DNA of 64,000 nucleotides from Bartonella doshiae NCTC 12862 = ATCC 700133 (GTDB lineage Bacteria; Pseudomonadota; Alphaproteobacteria; Rhizobiales; Rhizobiaceae): NCBI RefSeq assembly GCF_000278155.1, contig NZ_JH725096.1, positions 1 to 64,000 of the forward strand, read 5' to 3'. Shown piece by piece: positions 34,892 to 45,667 of this stretch (position 1 is its first letter; each line of letters starts with the position of its first letter). The notes under the pieces were generated by a model. It saw only the letters and a program-made list of their open reading frames with translations, ran no database searches and was not told where the DNA came from. The position numbers and the translations under genes were made by a program.

Positions 34892-35479
34892 TTAACGCCG
34901 CCCACATGCTTTTAATTGTTGTGCATATTGTCTAGATATCTTAGCCATACGCTGTGCTTTCTCTGAAAGTACACCTGTAACACGTCCCCCACTACGCGCA
35001 TAAGCACCATGCCCCATATGATAATTTAAATAAAGGTTATATGCATCATCAAACCTCACTCCATTGTGTTGAACAGTTTGACGATGATACCAAGCAACAA
35101 AATCAGCAGCATCTGCAAAATTACTACGCCGCGCAAAAGACTTTCCTGTAGAACGAAGATACATATTCCATGTGCTGTCAAGTGCTTGAGAATAACCGTA
35201 TGCAGATGACTGACGTTTCCATGGAATAAAACCAAAAAGTTTTGTGCGTGGAGGGCGTGCATTGTGACGAAAACTCGATTCCATATTAATGGTTGCAAGA
35301 ATAATAGGCATGGGAATCCCGTAGCGCATTTCTGCTTTTTTAGAAGCCTTCCCCCAATTATCAAAAAAACCATCTTTTTGCGCCAAAATAGCACAGGCAT
35401 TATTTGTATATTTTGGGGTAGTCGTTCCACATCCCCCCAGTAGAAACACCAATGCCCCTAAAAACAAAAGGCGTCTCAT
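34892..35479 (-). CDS. Lytic transglycosylase-like lipoprotein
   Basis: A 195-residue exported protein. The signal sequence MRRLLFLGALVFLLGGC ends in a lipobox (LGGC, Cys around residue 17), so it should be lipid-anchored. The body resembles an SLT-type fold: ILATINMESSF holds the probable catalytic Glu, followed by SSAYGYSQALDSTW and later YNLYLNYHMGHGAYAR. The frame reaches back to 35560, but the ATG at 35479 starts the signal peptide and follows AGGAAGAG. Substrate should be peptidoglycan, in growth or envelope remodelling. It lies 103 bases after rmuC on the same strand. Confidence 0.85.
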   Translation of the reverse strand: MRRLLFLGALVFLLGGCGTTTPKYTNNACAILAQKDGFFDNWGKASKKAEMRYGIPMPIILATINMESSFRHNARPPRTKLFGFIPWKRQSSAYGYSQALDSTWNMYLRSTGKSFARRSNFADAADFVAWYHRQTVQHNGVRFDDAYNLYLNYHMGHGAYARSGGRVTGVLSEKAQRMAKISRQYAQQLKACGRR

Positions 35480-35582
35480 ACTTTCTCTTCCTTTCATTGA
35501 AAAATAACGGGATATGGATACTAAAAAATGATTACCAATCAATAAAAAATATGCTCTCACTTATTGTACAAAAAGCTTTGCT

Positions 35583-36767
35583 TTATTCCTCATCAACTAG
35601 ACGTAATGTTTGCGGCTGAATAGGAGTTTTTATTTGCGCTGGCATAGCGCTATTTTCTTTTAATTCAAATGCTTCAATTCGATCAGCCCGTTTTATAATT
35701 TTAGAGGATGATATTAAAATAGCCTCAATATCTTCACCTGCTTTATGAAAATGCTTCTGTAACGCGCGAACACGCATATCCATTCGTCCAAAATCGTCCA
35801 TCAATTTTGCTACTTCCGATTGAATCAAATGCGCTTGTTCACGCATCCGCGCATCTTTCATAATAGTTTGTACAACCTGAATAGATAACATCAACAAAGA
35901 CGGTGATACAATAATCACATGTGCCCGATTGGCTTTTTGTACTAATGGCTCAAAATCTTCATAAATTGTCGCAAAAATAGATTCCGAAGGCACAAAGAGA
36001 AAAGCAGTGTCATGGGTTTCTCCAGGAATCAAATATTTTTGCGCTATATCACGAATATGAACTTCCATATCTGTGCGAAATTGACGTTCTGCTTCCTGTC
36101 GTTCCTGAGCTGTTGCTGCTTTACGCATAGCATTCCAAGCCTCCAAAGGAAATTTTGCATCAATAACAAGAGAAGGAGTCTTATTCGGCATATGAATGAG
36201 ACAATCTGGTCGCTTTCCATTTGAAAGAACAGCCTGAAAAACATAGGCATTCGCTGGTAGAGCATCAGCAATAATTGCTTCCATTCTCCCCTGACCAAAA
36301 GTACCGCGCGTCTGCTTATTACTCAGAATAGCTTGTAACTGAACAACTTGTCCGGTAAGAGACTGAATATTATTTTGCGCTGCATCAATTACCGCTAAAC
36401 GCTCTTGCAAACGAGTCAGATTTTCATAAGTAGACTTGGTCTGCACCTGAAGCGTTTGACCTATATTCGCTGTCATTCCATTGAGTTGCTCACTGAGTGA
36501 TTTATTCAATTCTGCTTGCCTTTGACCAAAAATTTCGGCCATAGTCTGCATCCGTCCTTGCATTTCAGCTTGTGCTTTTAATAATGCAGCCATTTGCTCT
36601 TGTGCCTCACGAGTACGTTCAGCAATTTCATTTTCCAAAAGTGCCTTTTTTCGCTGAGAACGTATTAGCATGAAAAATGCCAAGCAAATGAGTACAAGTA
36701 AAAGCAGAACTACCAGTTGCGCAAAAAGCTCGCCAAAGAGCTGAAAAGAAAAAAACGAATCAGACAT
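35583..36767 (-). CDS. rmuC: DNA recombination protein RmuC
   Basis: A 394-residue protein. An N-terminal membrane helix (about residues 12-33, LFAQLVVLLLLVLICLAFFM) anchors it, a long coiled coil follows (about 35-150), then the RmuC nuclease-like domain with KRPDCLIHMPNKTPSLVIDAKFPLE around residue 185-210 (split here by the Asp and Lys of the PD-(D/E)xK-like core) and HDTAFLFVPSESIFATIYED. RmuC limits recombination at short inverted repeats. In rhizobia it adjoins def, as here on the divergent strand. Confidence 0.92.
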   Translation of the reverse strand: MSDSFFSFQLFGELFAQLVVLLLLVLICLAFFMLIRSQRKKALLENEIAERTREAQEQMAALLKAQAEMQGRMQTMAEIFGQRQAELNKSLSEQLNGMTANIGQTLQVQTKSTYENLTRLQERLAVIDAAQNNIQSLTGQVVQLQAILSNKQTRGTFGQGRMEAIIADALPANAYVFQAVLSNGKRPDCLIHMPNKTPSLVIDAKFPLEAWNAMRKAATAQERQEAERQFRTDMEVHIRDIAQKYLIPGETHDTAFLFVPSESIFATIYEDFEPLVQKANRAHVIIVSPSLLMLSIQVVQTIMKDARMREQAHLIQSEVAKLMDDFGRMDMRVRALQKHFHKAGEDIEAILISSSKIIKRADRIEAFELKENSAMPAQIKTPIQPQTLRLVDEE

Positions 36768-36857
36768 AAAAAGTAATATAACGCTCTTATTGTAAAAAAT
36801 TGCAAGAATCTGTTATCCTATGTTGACCCATAACAAACCATTGATTAATTTATACTT

Positions 36858-37391
36858 ATGCCAATAAGACCTTTAGTTACTTTACCTGCCCCTATTTTAC
36901 GGGAAATCTCCAAACCAGTCGAGCATATCGATCCAACGATCCAAAGGCTTGCTGATGATATGTTGGACACAATGTATGATGCTCGAGGTATTGGTCTTGC
37001 TGCTATTCAAATTGGAATACCGCTGCGTATGTTAGTTATAGATGTCTCCGGAAATGATACTACAAAAGATCCACTTGTTATTATCAATCCTGAAATCTTA
37101 TGGCTTTCAGACGAACGCAATCTTTACAAAGAAGGTTGTCTTTCTATTCCTGAATATTATGCGGAAGTTGAGCGTCCTAAACGCCTCTGTGTTCGTTATC
37201 AAAATCGTGAAGGAAAACAGATAGAAATTGAAGCAGATGACCTCTTGGCTACTTGCTTACAACACGAAATAGACCATTTAAATGGTCTCCTTTTTATTGA
37301 TCATATTTCGAAACTCAAACGTGATATGGTGATACGAAAATTTAAAAAACACGCAAAAAAAGAAAAAGATACACAGAAAGAAATTTTGTAA
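36858..37391 (+). CDS. def: Peptide deformylase
   Basis: A 177-residue metalloenzyme that removes the formyl group from nascent proteins. All three motifs are intact: [10 protein letters not shown] (motif 1, with Ile in place of the common Pro/Val), [13 protein letters not shown] (motif 2, metal-binding Cys) and QHEIDHLNG (motif 3, metal-binding His pair and catalytic Glu). The C-terminus is a basic tail of Lys residues. Its stop overlaps the fmt ATG (TAATG), so the pair is coupled, fitting its role opposite to formyltransferase. Confidence 0.96.
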   Translation: MPIRPLVTLPAPILREISKPVEHIDPTIQRLADDMLDTMYDARGIGLAAIQIGIPLRMLVIDVSGNDTTKDPLVIINPEILWLSDERNLYKEGCLSIPEYYAEVERPKRLCVRYQNREGKQIEIEADDLLATCLQHEIDHLNGLLFIDHISKLKRDMVIRKFKKHAKKEKDTQKEIL

Positions 37392-38320
37392 TGGCATTGC
37401 GATTAAGTTTTATGGGAACGCCTGATTTTTCTGTTCCCATTTTACATGCTTTGTTGGATGCCGGTCATGATATTGCAGCTGTTTATACCCAACCCCCTCG
37501 CCCAGCAGGACGTCGTGGTCTTAAGTTGATCCCCTCACCGGTTCAAAATGCAGCGCAAGCACAATCTCTTCCCATATTTACGCCTCAAACGCTTAAAACA
37601 GCCGAAGAGCAAGCTCGATTTGCAGCACTTTCTGTTGATGTCGCTGTTGTTGTTGCTTATGGATTACTTCTGCCAAAAAATATTCTTGAAATACCACGCT
37701 TTGGTTGTTTTAATGCCCATGCTTCATTGTTACCGCGTTGGCGTGGTGCAGCACCTATTCAGCGCGCCATTATGGCTGGTGATACAAAAACCGGAATGAT
37801 GATTATGAAAATGGATGAAGGACTTGATACAGGGCCTATTGCTCTCTCTCAATCTATCTCTATCACTGATAACATGACGAGCTGTGAACTTTCAAATAAA
37901 CTTTCACATATAGGTGCAGAACTTATGATAAAAACTCTGTCAATTCTTGAAAAGGGTCAGCTTAAACTTACCCCACAATCAGGGGAAGGCATAACCTACG
38001 CTTCCAAAATCAAAAAAGAAGAGACCCGCATTGATTGGACAAAGTCTGCAGAACTTATTCATAGGTATATTCGCGCATTTTTTCCCTCTCCTGGCTGCTG
38101 GTGCAACATGAATATCAGCGGACGAGAAGAGCGCGTAAAAATTCTTGGAAGTCGCTTAACAACGGGTCCTTCTCTTGAAATTGGTCGGATAGAACCAGAT
38201 TCTTTGGTTGTCCATTGCGGACAAGGACGTTTAGAAATAACCCATCTCCAAAGATCTGGTGGTAAAATTCTTGATAGCGCCACATTTTTGCGAGGTGCTC
38301 ATATTTCTACTGTTTTTTAA
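37391..38320 (+). CDS. fmt: Methionyl-tRNA formyltransferase
   Basis: A 309-residue enzyme that formylates initiator Met-tRNA with 10-formyl-THF. [11 protein letters not shown] opens the N-terminal fold. [21 protein letters not shown] (shown as two conserved parts around residues 110-130) holds the catalytic Asn and His, and [15 protein letters not shown] holds the catalytic Asp. The C-terminal OB-like domain (about 205-309) binds tRNA. Start overlaps the def stop; one base separates its stop from truA. Intact and normal in size. Confidence 0.96.
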   Translation: MALRLSFMGTPDFSVPILHALLDAGHDIAAVYTQPPRPAGRRGLKLIPSPVQNAAQAQSLPIFTPQTLKTAEEQARFAALSVDVAVVVAYGLLLPKNILEIPRFGCFNAHASLLPRWRGAAPIQRAIMAGDTKTGMMIMKMDEGLDTGPIALSQSISITDNMTSCELSNKLSHIGAELMIKTLSILEKGQLKLTPQSGEGITYASKIKKEETRIDWTKSAELIHRYIRAFFPSPGCWCNMNISGREERVKILGSRLTTGPSLEIGRIEPDSLVVHCGQGRLEITHLQRSGGKILDSATFLRGAHISTVF

Positions 38321-38321
38321 C

Positions 38322-39065
38322 ATGCCACGTTTTAAACTCACCCTTGAATATGATGGCTCAAATTACGCCGGCTGGCAGCGCCAAGCGGAACTCCCCACCA
38401 TACAAAGAGCTCTTGAACAAGCTATTTTTCACTTTTGCAGCCAACAACTAACCATTACGACAGCCGGTCGAACTGATGCTGGTGTGCACGCTACGGGGCA
38501 AGTTGCACATGTTGATTTTGAAAAAAACTGGCATACACACACTGTGCGTGATGCGCTCAATGCGCATTTACAAAAACAAGGGGAAAATATTTCGATCTTA
38601 AATGTACAAAATGTCCCCGATGACTTTGATGCACGTTTTTCCGCAGTTAAACGCCATTATCTTTTTAAAATTCTCAATCGCCGCTCACCACCAGCTCTAA
38701 ACGCCAAACGCGTGTGGTGGTTGCCTAAACCCCTCAATGCTGAAGCCATGCATGAAGCTGCCCAAAAGCTTGTAGGACAACATGATTTTACCACTTTCCG
38801 CTCAGCTCATTGCCAAGCCAAAAGCCCTATTCGCACCCTTGAACGCCTTGATGTTCAACGAGAAGGAGAAGAGATTTTTCTCTATGCACAAGCCCGCTCT
38901 TTTCTTCATCATCAAATCCGTTCATTTGCAGGAAGTCTCATGGAGGTAGGAATCGGACGCTGGACAATACAAGATCTTGAAGCAGCTCTACACGCTAAAG
39001 ATCGGACACGTTGTGGTGTTGTCGCACCACCTTCAGGACTTTATTTGACCAAAGTGGAATATTAA
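38322..39065 (+). CDS. truA: tRNA pseudouridine synthase A
   Basis: A 247-residue enzyme that makes pseudouridine at positions 38-40 of t[15 protein letters not shown] near the N-terminus and [16 protein letters not shown] (around residue 50) with the catalytic Asp are diagnostic; [17 protein letters not shown] is the conserved C-terminal block. The frame extends upstream inside fmt, but the ATG at 38322, right after the fmt stop, gives the standard N-terminus ([12 protein letters not shown]). Third gene of def-fmt-truA. Confidence 0.96.
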   Translation: MPRFKLTLEYDGSNYAGWQRQAELPTIQRALEQAIFHFCSQQLTITTAGRTDAGVHATGQVAHVDFEKNWHTHTVRDALNAHLQKQGENISILNVQNVPDDFDARFSAVKRHYLFKILNRRSPPALNAKRVWWLPKPLNAEAMHEAAQKLVGQHDFTTFRSAHCQAKSPIRTLERLDVQREGEEIFLYAQARSFLHHQIRSFAGSLMEVGIGRWTIQDLEAALHAKDRTRCGVVAPPSGLYLTKVEY

Positions 39066-39074
39066 CTATCCTGC

Positions 39075-39099
39075 AAAAATTACTTCTTCAAAAGTAATT
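39075..39099 (-). terminator. AT-rich terminator between truA and the LOG-family gene
   Basis: Stem aattactt/aagtaatt (39078-39085/39092-39099) with a 6-base loop, followed by a short T run on the minus strand. It overlaps the end of the LOG gene. Confidence 0.45.
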
Positions 39100-39961
39100 A
39101 AGAAAGCTTATAAAAGGAACGAATTTCTTCAAAAGCTTCCGCTGCTGTACTAACAAATGTCATCAGTGTGAGATCGAAAGGAGAAATTGCACCTTGCGCA
39201 GATAAATACTCAAAATTTATAACATTGTTCCAAAATTCTTTGCCAAACATCAAAATTGGAACTTTTTTCATCCGTCCTGTTTGTATTAAAGTTAAAGTTT
39301 CAAACAACTCATCTAAAGTGCCAAATCCTCCAGGAAAAATAACTAATGCTTTTGCACGCATTAAAAAATGCATTTTGCGCATCCCAAAATAATGAAAATT
39401 AAAACACAATTGTGGCGTCACATAAAGATTAGGCTTTTGCTCATGTGGTAAAACAACATTTAAACCAATCGTTGGTGCACCAACATCAGCAGCACCACGA
39501 TTTCCTGCTTCCATTACCCCTGGACCTCCCCCTGTGACAACAACAAATTCACGATACTTAGTCGTAGCAGAATAGCATGAGCACAAACGCGCAAACTCCC
39601 TTGCCTCATCGTAATAATGAGACATTGCATGCAAATTTTTCTTTTGCGTTTCATTTTTCGCGGCCCATGCTGCTTGCCCAGGTTCAGGAATACGTGCTCC
39701 ACCAAATAAAACAACTGTTGACTGAATGTCATATTCCTGAAGTATTATTTCTGGTTTTAAAAACTCAAGACCAATACGCTGTGAACGAAGTTCAGGACGC
39801 ATCATAAAATCCTGATCAACATAAGCCAAACGATAAGTAGGCGAACACATTTGCTCTGTATCAGAAATTTCATCTATCTGTTGTATAATATCCTTTGCAT
39901 GAATAAGTGGCGTCCAAACCGTTTTCTTTTCTCTTCTTTTTTTCTTATTGCCTTTTTTCAT
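39098..39961 (-). CDS. LOG-family protein (TIGR00730, possible nucleoside-monophosphate phosphoribohydrolase)
   Basis: A 287-residue Rossmann-fold protein. The two defining motifs are present: GGGPGVMEAGNRGA (around residue 145) and PGGFGTLDELFE (around 215), which form the nucleotide site and catalytic loop. The family hydrolyses nucleoside 5'-monophosphates to base and ribose 5-phosphate, and some members release cytokinins. The first ~90 residues are a longer, basic N-terminal extension (start KKGNKKKRREKK) than in short LOG proteins. Substrate here is unknown. Confidence 0.85.
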   Translation of the reverse strand: MKKGNKKKRREKKTVWTPLIHAKDIIQQIDEISDTEQMCSPTYRLAYVDQDFMMRPELRSQRIGLEFLKPEIILQEYDIQSTVVLFGGARIPEPGQAAWAAKNETQKKNLHAMSHYYDEAREFARLCSCYSATTKYREFVVVTGGGPGVMEAGNRGAADVGAPTIGLNVVLPHEQKPNLYVTPQLCFNFHYFGMRKMHFLMRAKALVIFPGGFGTLDELFETLTLIQTGRMKKVPILMFGKEFWNNVINFEYLSAQGAISPFDLTLMTFVSTAAEAFEEIRSFYKLS

Positions 39962-40067
39962 GCACCTCTCCTACTGCCTCATCGTTTTATTGACTGAATG
40001 TATTTCTTAGCGTAGGTCATAAAGAATAAATCTTGAAGCTTTCAACTTGTTTAACGGAATTCTTGTT

Positions 40068-40916
40068 ATGACCACTCTCACACAGCTTGAAATGATTATT
40101 GAAAAGGCATTTGATGATCGCAATTCTATAAATACCATCACAAAGGGTGAAGCCCGTGAAAGTGTTGAACATGCATTAAACCTTCTTGATAAAGGTGAAG
40201 TCCGTGTAGCAGAACGTCAAAAAAATGGACAATGGCATGTTCATCAATGGTTAAAAAAAGCCGTCCTTCTTTCTTTTCGGCTCAATCCTATGCAAATTAT
40301 TGCCGGTGGGATAAATGGAACATATTGGTGGGATAAAATCCCTTCAAAATTTTCTGGTTGGCAAGAAGCTGACTTTACAAAAGCTGATTTCCGTTCCGTT
40401 CCCGGAGCAATTGTACGCCATTCTGCCTATATTGCTCCCAATGTTATATTGATGCCATCCTTTGTAAATCTTGGTGCCTTTATCGATGAGGGAACAATGG
40501 TTGATGCGTGGGCTACCGTTGGTTCTTGTGCACAAATTGGCAAACATGTTCATCTTTCTGGCGGTGTTGGTATTGGAGGCGTATTAGAACCGCTACAAGC
40601 AAACCCAACGATTATTGAAGATCATTGTTTTATCGGTGCACGCTCTGAAGTTGTTGAAGGCTGCATTATCCGTGAAGGTGCAGTTTTAGGGATGGGAGTT
40701 TTTATTGGAAAATCCACAAAGATTATTGATCGTATAACAGGCGAAGTTTTTATAGGTGAAGTACCTGCCTATTCTGTCGTAGTCCCAGGCTCCCTCCCTG
40801 GAAAACCATTACCAAATGGTGAAGCTGGTCCCAACCTTTATTGCGCTGTCATCGTAAAACGTGTTGACCAAAGAACGCGAGAAAAAACATCTATTAATGA
40901 CCTGTTGCGCGATTAA
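40068..40916 (+). CDS. dapD: 2,3,4,5-tetrahydropyridine-2,6-dicarboxylate N-succinyltransferase
   Basis: A 282-residue left-handed beta-helix acyltransferase that succinylates tetrahydrodipicolinate in lysine and meso-diaminopimelate synthesis. Diagnostic blocks are [19 protein letters not shown] (around residue 108), [16 protein letters not shown]-type hexapeptides (here [20 protein letters not shown]) and [14 protein letters not shown]. The ATG at 40068 was preferred over the upstream non-ATG start at 40047. It uses succinyl-CoA and pairs with dapE, which lies 20 kb away here. Confidence 0.96.
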   Translation: MTTLTQLEMIIEKAFDDRNSINTITKGEARESVEHALNLLDKGEVRVAERQKNGQWHVHQWLKKAVLLSFRLNPMQIIAGGINGTYWWDKIPSKFSGWQEADFTKADFRSVPGAIVRHSAYIAPNVILMPSFVNLGAFIDEGTMVDAWATVGSCAQIGKHVHLSGGVGIGGVLEPLQANPTIIEDHCFIGARSEVVEGCIIREGAVLGMGVFIGKSTKIIDRITGEVFIGEVPAYSVVVPGSLPGKPLPNGEAGPNLYCAVIVKRVDQRTREKTSINDLLRD

Positions 40917-40966
40917 AAAGTATTTTTAGAAATTTGAACCAGGTCATAAAATACAAAAGCCCACTC

Positions 40967-40993
40967 AAAGAGGGAGAATTCTCCTTCTTTTTT
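40967..40993 (+). terminator. Terminator after dapD
   Basis: A near-perfect palindromic stem, aaagagggagaa/ttctccttcttt, with almost no loop, followed by tttttt. It sits between the convergent dapD and lepA genes. Confidence 0.65.
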
Positions 40994-40995
40994 CA

Positions 40996-42801
40996 TTATT
41001 TGTTCATTTTAAGTGCTTCAATAAAAGCTGATTGCGGAATTTCTACTTTCCCAAATTGACGCATTCGCTTTTTGCCTTCTTTTTGCTTTTCTAAAAGTTT
41101 GCGCTTACGCGTCACATCTCCCCCGTAACACTTAGCTGTTACATCTTTACGCAAAGCACGAATTGTTTCCCGCGCAATGATTTTACCACCAATCGCTGCT
41201 TGAACTGGAATCTGAAACATATGCTGAGGAATAAGATCTTTCAGTTTTTCGCACATAGAACGTCCACGCTTTTCTGCAATAGTACGGTGAACAAGCATCG
41301 ATAATGCATCAATAGGCTCTCCATTCACCAAAATAGACATTTTAACTAAATCGCCCTCTGCATAATCCGTCATTTGATAATCAAAAGAAGCATAACCCTT
41401 TGAGATTGACTTTAAACGATCATAAAAATCAAAAACGACTTCATTCAGTGGTAAATCATAAGTCACCATTGCACGTGTACCAACATACGATAAACCAACC
41501 TGTAACCCACGTCGTTCTTGGCAAAGCTCTAAAATCGATCCAAGATAGTTATCAGGAGTCATGATTGTCGCCCGAATCCATGGTTCTTCAATAGTAGAAA
41601 TTTTAACAATATCAGGCATATCCGCTGGATTGTGTAATTCCTTAACAGAACCATCATTCATATTCATGCGATAAACAACCGAAGGTGCTGTCGCAATTAA
41701 ATCCAAATTAAATTCGCGTTCTAATCGTTCTTGAACAATTTCAAGATGGAGAAGCCCTAAAAAACCACAACGAAAACCAAAACCCAGTGCTGCCGATGTC
41801 TCCATTTCAAAAGAAAAACTAGCATCATTTAAACGTAATTTGCCCATGGCTGTACGTAAATCATCAAAATCAGCAGCATCAATGGGAAAAAGCCCACAAA
41901 ATACAACTGGTTGCGCAGGTTTAAACCCAGGTAATGCTTCTTCACAAGAGCGGCGTTCCTCCGTAATGGTATCACCAACCCGTGTATCAGCAACTTCCTT
42001 AATAGAAGCCGTTATAAAGCCAATCTCTCCTGGTCCTAATTCATCAACTTGGATCATTTTTGGGGTAAAGACTCCAACACGTTCAACTGGATATTTTACC
42101 CCTGTACCCATCATACGAATGATTTGACCTTTTTTTAAGATCCCATCTATTACGCGTACTAAAACAATGACACCAAGATAACTATCATACCAACTATCAA
42201 CCAACATTGCTTTCAAAGGTTTTGTAACATCTCCAATATGTGGAGCAGGCAATTGTGTTACAATTGCCTCTAAAACATCTGGAACCCCCAATCCTGTCTT
42301 GGCCGAGATTTCTACTGCTCTCGATGTATCAATGCCAATCACATCTTCAATTTGTTCTTTAACACGCTCAGGTTCTGCCGCAGGAAGATCAACCTTATTG
42401 AGCACAACAACCAGCTCATGAGAATTATCAATAGCTTGATAAACATTCGCCAACGTCTGCGCCTCTACACCTTGGCTTGCATCTACCACCAAAAGTGAAC
42501 CTTCACAAGCTGCCAATGAGCGCGAAACCTCATAAGCAAAATCAACATGACCAGGTGTATCAATAAGATTTAAAATATAGGTTTTACCATCCCTTGCTTT
42601 ATAATGTAAACGTACCGTTTGTGCCTTAATAGTAATCCCACGTTCACGCTCAATATCCATGGAATCAAGCACTTGCTCTTTCATCTCTCGTGTTTCAAGC
42701 CCCCCTGTCATTTGAATCAAACGATCAGCCAAAGTTGACTTTCCATGATCAATATGAGCCACAATGGAAAAATTACGGATATAATTACGATTTATTGTCA
42801 T
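40996..42801 (-). CDS. lepA: Elongation factor 4 (LepA)
   Basis: A 601-residue translational GTPase that acts on stalled or mis-translocated ribosomes. G motifs: [13 protein letters not shown] (G1), DTPGHVDF (G3) and NKVDLP (G4). The C-terminal domain unique to LepA ends in [12 protein letters not shown]-type sequence ([18 protein letters not shown]). The frame is open to 42882, but the ATG at 42801 starts the conserved N-terminus ([17 protein letters not shown]). No Shine-Dalgarno sequence precedes it, so the start is less certain than the identity. Confidence 0.95.
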   Translation of the reverse strand: MTINRNYIRNFSIVAHIDHGKSTLADRLIQMTGGLETREMKEQVLDSMDIERERGITIKAQTVRLHYKARDGKTYILNLIDTPGHVDFAYEVSRSLAACEGSLLVVDASQGVEAQTLANVYQAIDNSHELVVVLNKVDLPAAEPERVKEQIEDVIGIDTSRAVEISAKTGLGVPDVLEAIVTQLPAPHIGDVTKPLKAMLVDSWYDSYLGVIVLVRVIDGILKKGQIIRMMGTGVKYPVERVGVFTPKMIQVDELGPGEIGFITASIKEVADTRVGDTITEERRSCEEALPGFKPAQPVVFCGLFPIDAADFDDLRTAMGKLRLNDASFSFEMETSAALGFGFRCGFLGLLHLEIVQERLEREFNLDLIATAPSVVYRMNMNDGSVKELHNPADMPDIVKISTIEEPWIRATIMTPDNYLGSILELCQERRGLQVGLSYVGTRAMVTYDLPLNEVVFDFYDRLKSISKGYASFDYQMTDYAEGDLVKMSILVNGEPIDALSMLVHRTIAEKRGRSMCEKLKDLIPQHMFQIPVQAAIGGKIIARETIRALRKDVTAKCYGGDVTRKRKLLEKQKEGKKRMRQFGKVEIPQSAFIEALKMNK

Positions 42802-42912
42802 AGGAGGCGATTTAGCAAAGAATAGTACAAAACGCAAAGACCAATTCTCATAACCTAAAAAATGAAGCTTTTGTTCGCTCAAAAATAAAATTCCAACAAG
42901 AAAAATGCCAAA

Positions 42913-43827
42913 TTAATCAATTTTTTCAATAATTTTATCTTTTTTACGCCATTGTGAAGGTTGTAATTCAGCTACAATAATCCCAATCAGAATCAATAAC
43001 CCACCAAATAAAGCTAAAGAAGATAAACGCTCACCAGCTAAACGCCCAACTATACCAGCCCATACAGGCTCACCTGCGTAAATAAGTGTTGCACGCGTAG
43101 GCGAAATAGATTTTTGTGCCCAATTCATTGCCAATTGAATGATAGCACTCATCAATGCCAACCCTATACCAATACTCAACCATATCCATGAAAATTCAGG
43201 AATGCTTTCACCCATCAAAGGCATAAAAGAAAATGAAAAAAGACCACCAAAAAATAACTGTATAATTGTTATGCGCCGGCTATCAACCTTGCTGGCAAAA
43301 AATCCGATGAGCATAATTTCTCCAGCAATTGCTAAAGCGCCTAACAACGTTAAAATTTCACCTCTTGAAAAATCAAGCCTATCTAATTTTTGTCCAGAAA
43401 TAAACATAAGCCCAATAAAAGCAAAAATAATTCCAACCCAACTAGCTAAACGGGGAGGTTTCTTAAAAACAATCCATTGCAATATTGGAACCATTGGCAC
43501 ATAAAGCGCAGTGATAAAAGCCGACTGACTACTGATAATTGTTTGCAACCCTGCAGCTTGCAAAGCATATCCAAGAAACATGCCAAAGCCAATAGCCATT
43601 CCTGCAAAAATTTCATAAGTTGTTAAACCTTTCATAGAACGTCCAAAAATTATCCCACACATAAGCGAAGCAACAATAAAACGAAATCCAACAAAAAAGA
43701 GGGGACCACTATAGCCTACTGCAATATGAATCACTAAAAATGTAATGCCCCACAATATTGTTGCTGCAAATAATGCCAATTCCTGTTTGCTTAATAAAGG
43801 GTATTTCAACTGTTTTATATTAACCAT
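42913..43827 (-). CDS. EamA/DMT-family membrane transporter
   Basis: A 304-residue protein with ten predicted membrane helices in two EamA repeats (about residues 10-140 and 155-290). The segment AATILWGITFLVIHIAVGYS opens the first repeat and SPTRATLIYAGEPVWAGIVG is typical of the second. Substrate is unknown; the family exports amino acids or other metabolites. TGGAGGA lies upstream of the ATG at 43827, although a frame-compatible ATG at 43860, two bases after argB, is also possible and would imply coupling with argB. Confidence 0.82.
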   Translation of the reverse strand: MVNIKQLKYPLLSKQELALFAATILWGITFLVIHIAVGYSGPLFFVGFRFIVASLMCGIIFGRSMKGLTTYEIFAGMAIGFGMFLGYALQAAGLQTIISSQSAFITALYVPMVPILQWIVFKKPPRLASWVGIIFAFIGLMFISGQKLDRLDFSRGEILTLLGALAIAGEIMLIGFFASKVDSRRITIIQLFFGGLFSFSFMPLMGESIPEFSWIWLSIGIGLALMSAIIQLAMNWAQKSISPTRATLIYAGEPVWAGIVGRLAGERLSSLALFGGLLILIGIIVAELQPSQWRKKDKIIEKID

Positions 43828-43861
43828 GAAAGATTTTATCCTCCAATTTATCCTGTACATC

Positions 43862-44767
43862 TCATGAAACGATAAGCGTTCCGACTCCCTGTTCAGTAAA
43901 CAGTTCTAACAGGACAGAATGGGGAGTTTTACCATTTAAGATAACCACACCTTCAACGCCATTTTGAAGAGCCTGTATACAAGTCTGTACTTTTGGAATC
44001 ATACCATTTGAAATTGTTCCATTTTTTATGAGATTTTCAGCTTCCGAAATGGTCAATTCCTTTAAAAGATTTCCGCCACTATCCAATACACCAGGCACAT
44101 CCGTTAAAAATAAAAGGCGTTTGGCTTCCAAAGCACCGGCAATAGATCCAGCAAAAATATCCGCATTGATATTATAAGTTTTGCCATCGCGACCCGGAGC
44201 TACAGGAGCGAGAACAGGAATCATTTCAGAACACGCTAAAAGATCTAGCAATGTGCGATCAACTTCAACAGGCTCACCGACAAATCCCAAATCTAAAACA
44301 CGTTCAATATTCGAATCAGGATCAACCACAGTTTTATAAGCCTTTTCAGCAAAAACCATATTGCCATCTTTACCACACAGCCCTATTGCCCATTCACCTT
44401 CAGCATTAATAAGAGCAACAATTTCTTTATTGATGGAACCCGCCAAAACCATTTCAACAACTTCAACGATCCTCTCATCGGTTACGCGTAAACCATTTTC
44501 AAATCGTGATTCAATTCCCATTTTCATTAAAATTTTAGCAATTTGAGGACCTCCACCATGAACCACAACGGGGTTAATGCCTGATTGTTTTAACAGGGCA
44601 ACATCACGCGCAAATGCACGCCCTAAAGCAGGATCACCCATAGCATGACCGCCATATTTCACAACAACCGTTTCATTTTCGTATTTTTGCATGTATGGCA
44701 AAGCAGACGATAAAAATGCTGCTTGTTGTTTAAAAACATCTGCAGCACCATTTTTCACATCATCCAT
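43862..44767 (-). CDS. argB: Acetylglutamate kinase
   Basis: A 301-residue amino-acid kinase, second step of arginine synthesis (N-acetylglutamate to its phosphate). [11 protein letters not shown] near residue 34 is the ATP-binding loop, VVHGGGPQI (around 70) binds substrate, and [16 protein letters not shown] (around 195) is conserved. The N-terminal ~25 residues extend before the core, typical of arginine-sensitive enzymes, so feedback inhibition by arginine is plausible. It may be cotranscribed with the downstream EamA gene. Confidence 0.95.
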   Translation of the reverse strand: MDDVKNGAADVFKQQAAFLSSALPYMQKYENETVVVKYGGHAMGDPALGRAFARDVALLKQSGINPVVVHGGGPQIAKILMKMGIESRFENGLRVTDERIVEVVEMVLAGSINKEIVALINAEGEWAIGLCGKDGNMVFAEKAYKTVVDPDSNIERVLDLGFVGEPVEVDRTLLDLLACSEMIPVLAPVAPGRDGKTYNINADIFAGSIAGALEAKRLLFLTDVPGVLDSGGNLLKELTISEAENLIKNGTISNGMIPKVQTCIQALQNGVEGVVILNGKTPHSVLLELFTEQGVGTLIVS

Positions 44768-45667
44768 TAAATAGAATCTCCTTATCGCTCTTTAGCATCT
44801 CTCAAATGGAGTTTAAAAAAGTGAAAATAAATTCTACTCTATCCATCCTCGAAAATCGTCAATTTTCCTTAAAATCACAAACAAAATAATAAAAAGATGA
44901 GGCAAAGATTGATTCTTTAAAAATTAAAATCGAAACATTGAACAAAATAGGCGTACAAAACGTTATCATCCTATACCCTTAGATATAAAATTTCAGCAGA
45001 ATTTATTAAAGAAACTTTTAAGCTATATCACATTTTCAATTAAATAGTCCTATCCTATAGGAGAAGCTTTTACAAGAAGACGAATCTATACAACTTCCAG
45101 TTTTGGAAGATAAAAGCTAAATTTCTTATCATAGTAAATAATTAACTGCCATATTGCTAAAATAAGACAAAAATTCCCCCATAATACATACTATGGAAAA
45201 CAGAAATACTTCAAAGGAACTTGCCAGCATAAATTTAGCATCGCCCCCTTACTCGAACATACAAACTTACTTAAAGTCATCTACAACATTACTAAACATA
45301 CTGAACTTTCTCGTGATAATGAAAACTATCCATTGATAGCACTAACAAGACATAATAAAAAACTAAAATACTCTTTAACAAAATTCATCTGATCATAAAA
45401 TGAAAATTACCATTTCTGTTAATAACACTAAGAATATTGTTTATATTTTCAACGTCTTATCACAAAAATAAACTATCATCTAAATCTCATAGCTCCCTAA
45501 AAAAATCTTTCCGTGGAGCTATGAAATAAAACATACAAATCAACACAAAAGAGAATGTTAAGCTTTCCAAAAACTTTTGCACAATAAGCAATTTTTTTTA
45601 ATAGTCTTTCAAGTGCACACTTTCCACCTTATTCATTTTAACGAGCATTCATCCTGATAGGCTTTTA
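44768..45667. other. 900-base spacer upstream of argB
   Basis: No supported gene. An 86-codon frame without a start (about 45135-45394, with SIAPLLEHTNLLKVIYNIT) could be a decayed ORF, but I recognise nothing in it. A 10-bp inverted repeat (tcatagctcc at 45487-45496, ggagctatga at 45515-45524) could form a hairpin, without a T tract. Confidence 0.4.

Noticed and set aside
42802-42882. N-terminal extension of LepA
   Set aside because: The additional 27 residues do not belong to the family; the conserved N-terminus begins at 42801.
45135-45394. 86-codon open frame without a start codon
   Set aside because: Not recognised, no start or ribosome-binding site, and AT-rich DNA can give such frames by chance.
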